From contig NZ_MPHJ01000019.1 in NCBI RefSeq assembly GCF_001957125.1, positions 41,308 to 105,307 of the forward strand: a stretch of 64,000 bases of DNA, in the 5' to 3' direction. The position numbers and the translations under genes were made by a program. This DNA is from Shewanella sp. UCD-KL12 (GTDB lineage: Bacteria > Pseudomonadota > Gammaproteobacteria > Enterobacterales > Shewanellaceae). Shown one piece after another: positions 43,396 to 51,526 of this stretch (the stretch's first letter is position 1; each line of letters opens with the position of its first letter). The notes beneath the pieces are model-generated. The model was not told where the DNA came from. It was given only the letters and a program-made list of their open reading frames with translations, and did no database searches.

Positions 43396-45585
43396 TTAAG
43401 GCTTAGCTTTGGCTTCCTCTAACATTGCCGGAAACTGAATAGTAAATTCAGTGCCCTTACCTAGCTCACTTTGACAGTCGATCGTACCATTTAACGTCTG
43501 TGTCACTAGGTTAAAAACAATATGTAAACCTAAACCGCTGCCACCTTTTCCCCGCTTGGTAGTATAGAAAGGTTCAAAAATTTGCTGCAGATTCTCAGGC
43601 TCTATGCCTTGACCATTGTCGCGATAAATTAACTCAACACTGCCAACTAAAAGCTCAACATTAATCGTAATCTCCCCTACCTTTCCATCCTCAAACCCGT
43701 GATGGATGCTGTTCATAATAAAGCAGGTGAGAATTTGGGCTAATGCACCAGGATGACTGTGCATCTTTATCCCATCAGGGCAGAGTAAATTCACGCTATG
43801 TTGACTGGTGCGAAGTTGAGGCTTTAGGCTAAAAATTATTTCATCAATGTACTCTTTTAAATCAAATTCCCGGCACTTATCAGAAGACTGATCAACCGAG
43901 ACTTTTTTAAAGCTTTTTACTAACTCTGTAGCACGCGTTAGATTCATTAATATAATACTGGCCCCTTCATTCGCACCCAAAATAAACTTCTCCACATCTT
44001 CAGCCGTCAACTCGCCCTGTTTATATTGGGACTCTAGAATTCTTATCTCCCTCTCCAAGTAGGACGTCGCAGTGACACTTACCCCTAAAGGTGTGTTGAT
44101 CTCATGGGCGATCCCAGCCACAAGGCCTCCCAGTGAAGCCATTTTTTCAGATTCGACTAACTGTTTCTGGGCTTCTTGTAACTCTTTAAATGAAGCCATG
44201 AGTTCAATATTGGCTTGATTAGCGTTGGCCATCTCATTATGTGCCACAGCCAGTACTCGGTTGTATTCTCTGGCAATTTGCCCCACTTCAGTATGGGGCT
44301 CAACATGGACACTCATGCTAAAGTCACTCTCACTTTTTTGCCGCTCCATGGCGTGAAGCAAATCTAAGACCTCTGTATGCGCATTGTGCTCTGAAGTATT
44401 TAGCCCCCTAATTTCATCTTCAGGCTTCACTCTTAAGGGGATCCATCTTTGGATAAATTTTAAAAACAGGTAAGTAGGGATAAATGCCCAAGCAAAGCAG
44501 ACGACTACGCCTAATGCCTGTACCCATAACTGCTCAGTAAAGCTTAACCCTGTATTGAGAATTTCAGGATCACCAAAAAATGCAACACATAGGGTGCCCC
44601 AGACTCCGCAGGCTCCATGAACCGGCGCCGCTTTCACGACATCATCAATCTTAAAGTGCTCTAAGGCTTTTGCACTAAACAGGTATATCCCACCACCTAA
44701 AAGACCGATTAATACCGCATGAAAAGGCTCAACTGAGTTACAGCTGGCAGTAATACTCACTAATCCAGCTAGCGCGCCATTTAACACATGGGGAACATCT
44801 GGTTTTTTCTTTTTATACCAAGTGAGTAGGAGTACAGAGATGGCGCCAAAACTGGCTGATAAGTTAGTGTTTAAGATTATCGAAGGTATGGTGTGATCAA
44901 ACTTAAGGCTACTGCCGCCATTAAAGCCAAACCAACCAAACCACAAAATAATCGTTCCCACTGTAGCCATAGGAATGTTATGCCCCTGAATAGGCGGGCT
45001 TTCCTGGCAAAACCGACCAATTCTAGGACCTATAACCATCACCGCAGCCAGTGATGTCCAGCCACCAATAGAGTGGACCACGCTGGAGCCGGCGAAATCT
45101 ACAAAACCTTGTTGATTAAGCCAACCTAAGTTAAGCCCCTCAAAATTTCCATTCCACGCCCAACGTCCAAAAACAGGATAGAGTATTCCTGAAACAAAAA
45201 AGGCAATAGTCAAATAGCCAGCAAAAGTTGTTCGCTCAGCGACAGCCCCAGACATAATCGTCGAAGCGGTACCACAAAAGACCAGTTGAAATACGAAAAA
45301 AGCTAATAACTTGGGTGAGTCAGTCGCTGCGATGAAGAAATAATCATAGTTAAAAGCTTGTTCGGCATTACTATACATAATGCCAAAACCTACAATCCAG
45401 AAAATGCCTGAGGTTAAGCAGAAATCACAAAAGTTTTTAACCGCGACATTAATACTATTTTTAGATCTTACCGAGCCTGCCTCTAAGAAACAGAAACCCG
45501 CCTGCATAAACAACACACTGCCAGTGGCAATTAAGAGCCACATGATATTTTGCAGTTCAATTACTTTAGCAAGTTCAACGTCCAA
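43396..45585 (-). CDS. Ammonium transporter-histidine kinase fusion
   Basis: 729-residue membrane sensor. Residues 1 to about 390 form an Amt/Mep/Rh channel with 11 TM helices; the twin histidines are in VVHSIGGW and APVHGACGVWG. A linker with a HAMP-like coiled-coil region (about 400-470) leads to a HisKA domain with the phospho-His in GIAHEINTPLGV (about 500) and an HATPase with NSIHHGFED, DNGQGI and GSGLGLHIV. It probably senses external ammonium and passes the signal by phosphorylation; no response regulator is adjacent. The start is a TTG with AAGGCG 6 bases upstream; a TATAAT -10 lies at 45634-45639. Similar Amt-kinase proteins are known in other bacteria. Confidence 0.9.
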   Translation of the reverse strand: MDVELAKVIELQNIMWLLIATGSVLFMQAGFCFLEAGSVRSKNSINVAVKNFCDFCLTSGIFWIVGFGIMYSNAEQAFNYDYFFIAATDSPKLLAFFVFQLVFCGTASTIMSGAVAERTTFAGYLTIAFFVSGILYPVFGRWAWNGNFEGLNLGWLNQQGFVDFAGSSVVHSIGGWTSLAAVMVIGPRIGRFCQESPPIQGHNIPMATVGTIILWFGWFGFNGGSSLKFDHTIPSIILNTNLSASFGAISVLLLTWYKKKKPDVPHVLNGALAGLVSITASCNSVEPFHAVLIGLLGGGIYLFSAKALEHFKIDDVVKAAPVHGACGVWGTLCVAFFGDPEILNTGLSFTEQLWVQALGVVVCFAWAFIPTYLFLKFIQRWIPLRVKPEDEIRGLNTSEHNAHTEVLDLLHAMERQKSESDFSMSVHVEPHTEVGQIAREYNRVLAVAHNEMANANQANIELMASFKELQEAQKQLVESEKMASLGGLVAGIAHEINTPLGVSVTATSYLEREIRILESQYKQGELTAEDVEKFILGANEGASIILMNLTRATELVKSFKKVSVDQSSDKCREFDLKEYIDEIIFSLKPQLRTSQHSVNLLCPDGIKMHSHPGALAQILTCFIMNSIHHGFEDGKVGEITINVELLVGSVELIYRDNGQGIEPENLQQIFEPFYTTKRGKGGSGLGLHIVFNLVTQTLNGTIDCQSELGKGTEFTIQFPAMLEEAKAKP

Positions 45586-45681
45586 GTTATCGCCTTAACT
45601 TTCAGCGCCCAATGCTCATGGGAGGTCGTTGTAATTATAGCTTAATCAAAAATAATCAAAGTCAAACCTAAGTGAGCTCGA

Positions 45682-45709
45682 CTGTTTAGCAAAACTTATA
45701 GCTAAACAG
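45682..45709. repeat. Inverted repeat upstream of the Amt-kinase gene
   Basis: CTGTTTAGC-N10-GCTAAACAG, 9-bp perfect arms, about 100 bases upstream of the Amt-kinase start and about 125 bases after the SGNH-hydrolase stop. It could be an operator or a terminator of the upstream gene. Confidence 0.5.
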
Positions 45710-45834
45710 CCTTGTGTTTGGTGACAGATAAGCCTTCTTTTAACGGCTTAAATAGGGCATTTAATCTTTAAAAGAATTGGTCTCTAGCGATAGAAGATAC
45801 ACTGCAACTTATCACTCATAGCAGAAGCAAAGTC

Positions 45835-46413
45835 TTAATGCTGCTCAGCAGTCCAATGTAATCCGTCAGCATTAGTCGTTTTAACAATTTGACTGGCATC
45901 CATAAAGTGAATACCGAGCTCATCGGCTACCTTGTTAAACTCACAGGCAAAATCACGTGACTTCTCCTTAGCATTGGCAAATAAGAGCTCATCTTCATAG
46001 GGAAGTTCAGCGACATGAACAGGTGCAATGAGTAAAACCTGAGCTGAATCATTCTCTGGATAATCATTATCTAGCACCATTTGGCACAGCTTCTTAGTAT
46101 TTTGAGCTATCTGCTCAACACTTAAATCGAATATGCTTTTAAGATCGTTAGTCCCCAGCATAATCACGACAAGATCTATGGGTCTATGACACTCGAGTAA
46201 CATAGGAAAATATTCTGCACCACTTCTATATTTGCGGCCAGGCTCATCTGACGCAGATGTACGCCCGTTAAGTCCCTCTTCAATAATACGGTACTCGCTG
46301 CCTAACAATGTTTGTAGTGCGCCAGTCCAGCGAGTCTCAAAAGGATAACGAGTACACGCAACGGGCTGATAACCCCAAGTATTTGAATCACCAAAGCAGA
46401 GAATATTTTTCAT
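45835..46413 (-). CDS. SGNH/GDSL-family hydrolase
   Basis: 192-residue esterase-fold protein. The four SGNH blocks are recognisable: block I FGDSNTWGYQP (Ser near residue 9), block II with the Gly in EEGLNGRTS (about 50-58), block III GTNDL (about 86-90) and block V with Asp/His in DGLHWTAEQH at the extreme C-terminus. No signal peptide, so it is cytoplasmic. Close relatives act as arylesterases or acyltransferases. The protein ends three residues after the catalytic His, a short C-terminus for the family, which may indicate a slight truncation. Confidence 0.82.
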   Translation of the reverse strand: MKNILCFGDSNTWGYQPVACTRYPFETRWTGALQTLLGSEYRIIEEGLNGRTSASDEPGRKYRSGAEYFPMLLECHRPIDLVVIMLGTNDLKSIFDLSVEQIAQNTKKLCQMVLDNDYPENDSAQVLLIAPVHVAELPYEDELLFANAKEKSRDFACEFNKVADELGIHFMDASQIVKTTNADGLHWTAEQH

Positions 46414-46568
46414 TAGGTCAGCTTAATTAACGTAGAAAATTTAATGAAACAAAATACCATAGTTAGCGACGAGCAAGCGAGAAGCAGCAAGGAAAGAAAA
46501 GAAGATAGAAGAAAGAAATTAGAAGTGAAAAGCGATGACTCTGCTCGTAAGCTAACAGATACATGGAG

Positions 46569-46592
46569 TAAGCCTAGCGATAGCTAGGCTTA
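46569..46592 (-). terminator. Hairpin after the 56-residue peptide gene
   Basis: TAAGCCTAGC-GATA-GCTAGGCTTA, a 10-bp perfect stem with a 4-base loop, 26 bases beyond the peptide's stop codon on the minus strand. Confidence 0.6.
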
Positions 46593-46620
46593 GTGCTTAG
46601 TGCTTAGTGCTTAGTGCTTA
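46588..46620. repeat. 7-bp tandem repeat (GCTTAGT, 4.7 units)
   Basis: Four perfect copies of GCTTAGT plus GCTTA, abutting the hairpin above. The last three bases form the stop codon of the 56-residue peptide gene on the minus strand. Confidence 0.85.
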
Positions 46621-46788
46621 GAGTATAAAGCAGACTTTCGCGCCACCAGGGCGGTACTCGCAGTAGCAGTCTCTAGGATTCTCAGCACAATAGCGCTGCT
46701 CATCTTGCATAGGGTTAGCATTAACCGCAGCCATTAGACCAAGTCCAAAACCTAAGGTTGTGAGCATCGCAATTATTTTAGTTTTCAT
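46618..46788 (-). CDS. 56-residue secreted cysteine-rich peptide, function unknown
   Basis: A short gene with a strong ribosome site (AAGGAAG, 4 bases before the ATG). The product starts with a clear signal peptide, MKTKIIAMLTTLGFGLGLMAAVNA, leaving a mature peptide of about 32 residues with four cysteines: NPMQDEQRYCAENPRDCYCE followed by YRPGGAKVCFIL. The Cys pattern C-x6-C-x-C-x9-C suggests two disulfides or a metal site. I do not recognise the family. The stop codon lies in a heptamer repeat, and a hairpin follows. Confidence 0.75.
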   Translation of the reverse strand: MKTKIIAMLTTLGFGLGLMAAVNANPMQDEQRYCAENPRDCYCEYRPGGAKVCFIL

Positions 46789-47250
46789 AATCTTCCTTAA
46801 TTATGCCGTAACTACAAAATACTAGGCTAAATAGATAGTTAAACGCAAAATGCGTAAGCAGCATATTAAGCTCTCAATCAAATGTTTTATATAACCTAAA
46901 GGTCTATTTTATTCCTACCTTTTAAACGGTCCAATACACCAATCTAGCAAGATAGCCGCCTCTCCCCCTTATTAGTGACATACACTGTCAGGTCGCCAAT
47001 AAGTGTTTACTACACGGATTTAGGATTTAGAAGTTGGGTGTTGGGTGTTGGGAGTTAGGATTTAGAGTAACCTAGGAAGCAGTTACCGGATGGAGCCATT
47101 CTTTTATGAAAAGGACCAGGCGCAAATCCCCTTTAGACCATTCATGGTCTCCGGGGATAAGTACATCCATATACAGAAAAGCCGCTGAGTGGTTAACTCA
47201 ACGGCTTTAATCTGTTTCGGGCAGCTAAAAGCAGCCTTCTTGCATTAAAC
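46789..47250. other. Non-coding gap between the small peptide gene and lysS
   Basis: No gene supported. Visible features: a degenerate 7-base repeat at about 47031-47058 (GTTGGGT units), a hairpin AGACCA-TTCA-TGGTCT at 47136-47151, and the lysS terminator at 47178-47207. Confidence 0.5.
47178..47207 (-). terminator. Terminator of lysS
   Basis: AAGCCG and TGAGT pair with ACTCA and CGGCTT around a 5-base loop, followed by TTTT on the minus strand, 44 bases after the lysS stop. Confidence 0.85.
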
Positions 47251-48753
47251 TTAAGCTTGCGGGCGCATCGCTGGGAACAGGATCACGTCGCGAATCGTGT
47301 GAGTGTTAGTAAACAACATCACTAGACGGTCGATACCAATACCTTGACCTGCAGTTGGCGGTAGGCCGTGCTCTAGCGCCGTGATGTAATCAGCGTCATA
47401 GAACATAGCTTCATCATCACCGGCATCTTTAGCATCAACTTGTGCCTTGAAGCGGTTATCTTGATCTTCTGCATCGTTTAGCTCAGAGAAACCGTTTGCC
47501 ACTTCACGTCCGCCGATAAAGAACTCGAAACGGTCTGTAATAAAGTGGTTATCATCATTACGACGAGCCAGCGGTGAGATATCTGCTGGGTAACCTGTAA
47601 TGAAAGTAGGCTGCATAAGCTGAGGCTCAGCAGTTTCACCGAAGATCTCCTCAAGAAGCTGACCACAGGTCCAGAACTTCTCGATTGTCATGCCGATGCT
47701 CTTAGCCAAGTTACGCATAAACTCAACGTCTTTAACCTCTTCATAGGTCATAGACTGAATCGTTTCATTGTCAGGGTTATACTTCTTAATAGCATCTAGC
47801 ATGCTAAGACGTGTGTAAGGGCCGCCAAAGTCTACTGTATGCTCGCCGTATGGAAGCTGCGGTGAACCACAAAGCTCAGTCGCAATTGAACTTAGCATCT
47901 CTTCGGTCAAATCCATCAGATCATTAAAATCTGCATACGCCATATAGAACTCCATCATAGTGAATTCTGGGTTATGACGAGGAGATAGACCTTCGTTACG
48001 GAAGTTACGGTTGATTTCGAACACACGCTCAAAACCACCAACCACTAGACGCTTAAGGTAAAGCTCTGGCGCAATACGAAGATACATAGCGATATCAAGC
48101 GCATTATGGTGCGTCTCAAACGGGCGTGCAGAAGCACCACCTGGAATGCTATGCATCATAGGGGTCTCAACTTCCATGAACTCTTTTTTAACCATAAAGT
48201 TACGGATAGCTGAAACCACTTTAGAGCGCATAACGAAAGCTTCACGTGACTCTTCGTTAACGATAAGGTCAACATAACGCTGACGGTAGCGAGTCTCTTG
48301 GTCAGTTAGACCGTGGAACTTTTCAGGCAGCGGACGCAGGGCTTTAGTCAGCAACTGGTACTCTTCCATGTTGACGTATAGATCGCCTTTACCTGACAAA
48401 TGTAGCTTACCAGTCACACCGATAATGTCACCGATATCTAGGCCTTGGAATGTTGCCTTAAGGTCTTTCTGAACGTCTTTACCAGCATAAGCTTGGATAC
48501 GCCCACTCACATCTTGAATCACTAAGAATGGACCACGTTTCGCCATCACACGACCGGCGATAGAACGCTGGATATCCATGCCTTCAAGCTCTTCTTTGGT
48601 ATTGTTACCAAATTCAGCCTGAATATCTGCCGCTTTATGTTTACGATCGAAGTTGTTTGGGTGACCATTTGCAGGGCAGTTAGCGCGTATGTGCTCAAGC
48701 TTGGCACGACGCTCTGCAATTAACTTGTTTTCGTCTTGTACTTGTTCAGTCAT
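47251..48753 (-). CDS. lysS: Lysyl-tRNA synthetase, class II
   Basis: 500-residue aminoacyl-tRNA synthetase: N-terminal OB-fold anticodon-binding domain (about 60-170), class II catalytic core with motif 2 in FRNEGLSPRHNPEFTMMEFYMAY (about 263-285) and motif 3 in GQGIGIDRLVMLFTN (about 475-489). Length equals E. coli LysS (505) closely. It charges tRNA-Lys. It lies 89 bases downstream of prfB on the same strand, the conserved prfB-lysS operon. Confidence 0.97.
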   Translation of the reverse strand: MTEQVQDENKLIAERRAKLEHIRANCPANGHPNNFDRKHKAADIQAEFGNNTKEELEGMDIQRSIAGRVMAKRGPFLVIQDVSGRIQAYAGKDVQKDLKATFQGLDIGDIIGVTGKLHLSGKGDLYVNMEEYQLLTKALRPLPEKFHGLTDQETRYRQRYVDLIVNEESREAFVMRSKVVSAIRNFMVKKEFMEVETPMMHSIPGGASARPFETHHNALDIAMYLRIAPELYLKRLVVGGFERVFEINRNFRNEGLSPRHNPEFTMMEFYMAYADFNDLMDLTEEMLSSIATELCGSPQLPYGEHTVDFGGPYTRLSMLDAIKKYNPDNETIQSMTYEEVKDVEFMRNLAKSIGMTIEKFWTCGQLLEEIFGETAEPQLMQPTFITGYPADISPLARRNDDNHFITDRFEFFIGGREVANGFSELNDAEDQDNRFKAQVDAKDAGDDEAMFYDADYITALEHGLPPTAGQGIGIDRLVMLFTNTHTIRDVILFPAMRPQA

Positions 48754-48842
48754 CTTCTTCTCTCGTAAATGTTACAGTTCACACGTTAAAATTAATTAGC
48801 TCTATTGGACTCTTAAAACGCTATCTTCTAAGAGGCCTCCTC

Positions 48843-49941
48843 TTACAAGCCTGATTTAAGGCTTGCTTCAATAAACTTATCTAGATCGCCATCAAGCACA
48901 CTTTGAGTGTTGCGGCTTTCAACCCCGGTGCGCAGATCTTTAATACGCGCATCATCGAGTACGTAGGAGCGGATCTGACTGCCCCAACCGATATCTGATT
49001 TAGCATCTTCAGCAGCCTGCTTATCGGCATTTTGTTTCAGCATCTCAAGCTCAAAGAGCTTAGCTTTAAGCTGTTTCATCGCCGCATCACGGTTCTTATG
49101 TTGCGAACGGTCATTCTGGCACTGCACGACGGTATTTGTCGGCACGTGAGTGATACGAATTGCCGATTCTGTCTTGTTGACGTGCTGTCCGCCCGCACCT
49201 GAAGCGCGATAAGTATCGACACGTAGATCAGATGGATTGATATCGATCTCAATAGAGTCATCGATCTCTGGATAAACAAACACAGAACAGAATGAGGTAT
49301 GGCGTTTACCAGAAGAGTCAAAAGGCGACTTACGCACTAAGCGGTGTACACCTGTTTCTGTTCTCAATGAGCCAAAAGCATATTCGCCTGTGAACTTGAT
49401 TGTCGCCCCTTTAATACCGGCAACATCACCATCGGTCACTTCCATCAACTCAGGCTTATAGTCATGGGCTTCGCCCCAACGTAGGAACATACGCAGTACC
49501 ATATTAGCCCAATCTTGAGCTTCTGTGCCGCCGGAGCCTGATTGAATATCAAGATAACAATCTGATGCATCATGGGGGCCTGAGAACATACGGCGAAACT
49601 CAAGCTCTTCTAGACGCTTTTCTAAGCCATCAAGCTCACTACTTGCATCATTAAAGGTATCTTCATCATCCTCTTCAATGGCAAGCTCTAATAAGCCTTC
49701 AATATCTTCAAGGCCTGAGTCCATATCATCTATGGTCTTAACAACTGCTTCTAATGAAGCGCGCTCTTTACCCAATGCTTGTGCATTGTCCGGGTCATTC
49801 CAGACTTCGCTACTTTCAAGTTCTCGGCTTACCTCTTCTAGACGCTCTTTCTTAGCATCGTAGTCAAAGATACCCCCGAAGCAGAAGGGTTCGATCGGCG
49901 AGTTCTTTTATCTTAAATTTTACCGGATTTACTTCAAACAT
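48843..49941 (-). CDS. prfB: Peptide chain release factor 2, with programmed +1 frameshift
   Basis: Starts at the ATG at 49941 (MFEVNPVKFKIKELADRTLLLRGYL), meets an in-frame TGA at 49866-49864 (codon 26) and continues after a +1 shift, giving 365 residues, the usual RF2 length. The site CGGGGGTATCTTTGAC contains the internal Shine-Dalgarno-like GGGGG and the slippery CTT before TGA. Downstream are the stop-recognition tripeptide SPF (in RKSPFDSSGKRH) and the catalytic GGQ (GAGGQHVNKTESAIR). RF2 ends translation at UGA and UAA. Low RF2 favours frameshifting, so synthesis is self-regulated. Confidence 0.96.
49864..49880 (-). promoter_or_regulatory. prfB: RF2 autoregulatory +1 frameshift site
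   Basis: On the minus strand GGGGG-TATCTT-TGA-C: an internal Shine-Dalgarno, the CTT slip codon and the UGA stop. It is the same arrangement as in E. coli prfB. Confidence 0.95.
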
Positions 49942-50219
49942 AACTCTTCTACTTAAAATTGGTTAGGCAGCAACTGCAAACCCGCTATTTTAACTTAATC
50001 GAGGGATTTCGACTAGGGCAAGAAAGCAGGAATTGCGGTTATTTCAAGCTTTATTTATTCATGACTTTTACTCAGGATATCCTTAGCTCTGCTCTATAGA
50101 ATTGCGACAAGCAATTAAAAGAACTAACTTTGAATTCTAGCTAAGGGACGAGTGGCTTAATTTAGCGGTATCAATTATTTAAAATCACAAAGCCAAAATC
50201 TGCTGTCTATACTTTCTTC

Positions 50220-51203
50220 ATGAATGATAAAATCCCGACATGTTGCTACCACGAAGATGAAGGGTTCTCATGCTCTGAGCCCGCTGAGCCATCAGGCCTG
50301 TGTTACTGGCATGACCCTAAAATCATTAAAGATAAACCTGAAGATATCCATAATTTAGAGCAGTTTGCTCGTAATGGTGGCATGCTTAGGGGGGTCTCGC
50401 TTAAGCGCGCAAAACTCCATGGCATAGACCTAGTACGTCATCATCAAAAGACAGGTTTTGATATGACACATGCGGAGTTATATCGAGCCGATCTCCAAGA
50501 GGCACACCTTTTTAATCTCAACCTCACCAACGCCAGCTTAATGAAAGCCGATCTTCGAGAGTCTAACGTCCACTGTGCCAACTTAGTTGGCACCAACTTG
50601 CTCGGCATCAAATGGAATGGCGCTAAGATAGAAAATATCTCAATCGGTAAAAAAATTAAGCAGGAGAAACTTGCCTTAGAGGCAGCTAAAGTTGGCGAGC
50701 GAGAGATAGCGATAGATTATTTTGAGCAGGCCGAGGAGATCTATCGAGATTTAAGAAAAGCGGCAGAACGAGAAGGTCTATTTGCCATGTCGGGAGATTA
50801 CATTCGCAAAGAGCTCACCATGCGGCGGCACCAGATGCCGAAACATAGCTTTAAGCGCTATGTGTCCAAAACTATCGACCTCTTCTGTGGCTATGGCGAA
50901 GCACCAATGCGAGTCATAGGTTTCTCTATGGGCTTAATTTTTGTTTGCGCCATGCTCTATCTATTTACAGGGCTCAGTTATGACGGCAACGTGCATGTTT
51001 TTGATGTCGAAAATGACTTTAAAACCAATCTTTTTCTGTTTTTTAATTGCATCTATTACTCTGTTGTCACCTTCACGACGCTCGGTTACGGTGACTTTAC
51101 CCCTATCGGTTTTTCCAGGGCCATTGCAGCCATTGAAGCCTTTACAGGTAGCTTTACCATTGCGCTTTTCGTGGTTGTATTTGTGAAAAAAATGACTCGC
51201 TGA
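50220..51203 (+). CDS. Pentapeptide-repeat protein with a C-terminal potassium-channel pore
   Basis: 327 residues. An N-terminal Cys/His cluster (CCYH, then C, and GLCYWHDP; residues 8-32) could bind zinc. Next come pentapeptide repeats of the A(D/N)LxX type (about 55-140: AELYRADLQEAHLFNLNLTNASLMKADLRESN), a charged helical linker (about 150-215), TM1 (about 232-252), a pore loop with the selectivity filter TTLGYGDFTP (about 287-296) and TM2 (about 303-325). This is a two-TM K+-channel (Ion_trans_2) with a cytoplasmic sensor-like N-terminus. The stimulus is unknown. Monocistronic. Confidence 0.85.
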   Translation: MNDKIPTCCYHEDEGFSCSEPAEPSGLCYWHDPKIIKDKPEDIHNLEQFARNGGMLRGVSLKRAKLHGIDLVRHHQKTGFDMTHAELYRADLQEAHLFNLNLTNASLMKADLRESNVHCANLVGTNLLGIKWNGAKIENISIGKKIKQEKLALEAAKVGEREIAIDYFEQAEEIYRDLRKAAEREGLFAMSGDYIRKELTMRRHQMPKHSFKRYVSKTIDLFCGYGEAPMRVIGFSMGLIFVCAMLYLFTGLSYDGNVHVFDVENDFKTNLFLFFNCIYYSVVTFTTLGYGDFTPIGFSRAIAAIEAFTGSFTIALFVVVFVKKMTR

Positions 51204-51526
51204 TAATCACCAAAAAAGTCGATCCCATAAGCGAATGAGCCTAAACAGTGATCTCACTCATTTATCGTGCAATAAAGCTGTCCCAACCCTTCAACTACTA
51301 ACCCTTTTGTGAACAAAGCCGCAAGTTTAAACAGAAAAAGCGCTGCTAAGACCTGTTAGCAAAAACTCTCTGGTTATACTCTTTACAATTGTATTACTCC
51401 TTTATAGATAGTCTTATCCACAGTCACAAATAGCGCCTCCGGCACTCATGAGACTCTATAGAGCCACATATTGCTAACTCGAAAATGGACCTCCTGATAG
51501 CCTAAAAACAATGAAAGGCAGACACG
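51204..51526. other. Non-coding gap upstream of the formate dehydrogenase fusion gene
   Basis: No gene supported. A hairpin AATGAG / CTCATT lies at about 51233-51261, just after the channel gene. No clear FNR or sigma-54 site was found. The AAAGGCAG ribosome site for the next gene is at its end. Confidence 0.45.

Noticed and set aside
46444..46587. 47-codon plus-strand frame rich in Lys, Arg and Glu
   Set aside because: Low-complexity purine-rich DNA with no ribosome site; it also runs through the hairpin of the convergent small gene.
48843..49775. prfB starting at the internal ATG at 49775
   Set aside because: The conserved N-terminus, the stop at codon 26 and the canonical frameshift site upstream show that the true start is at 49941.
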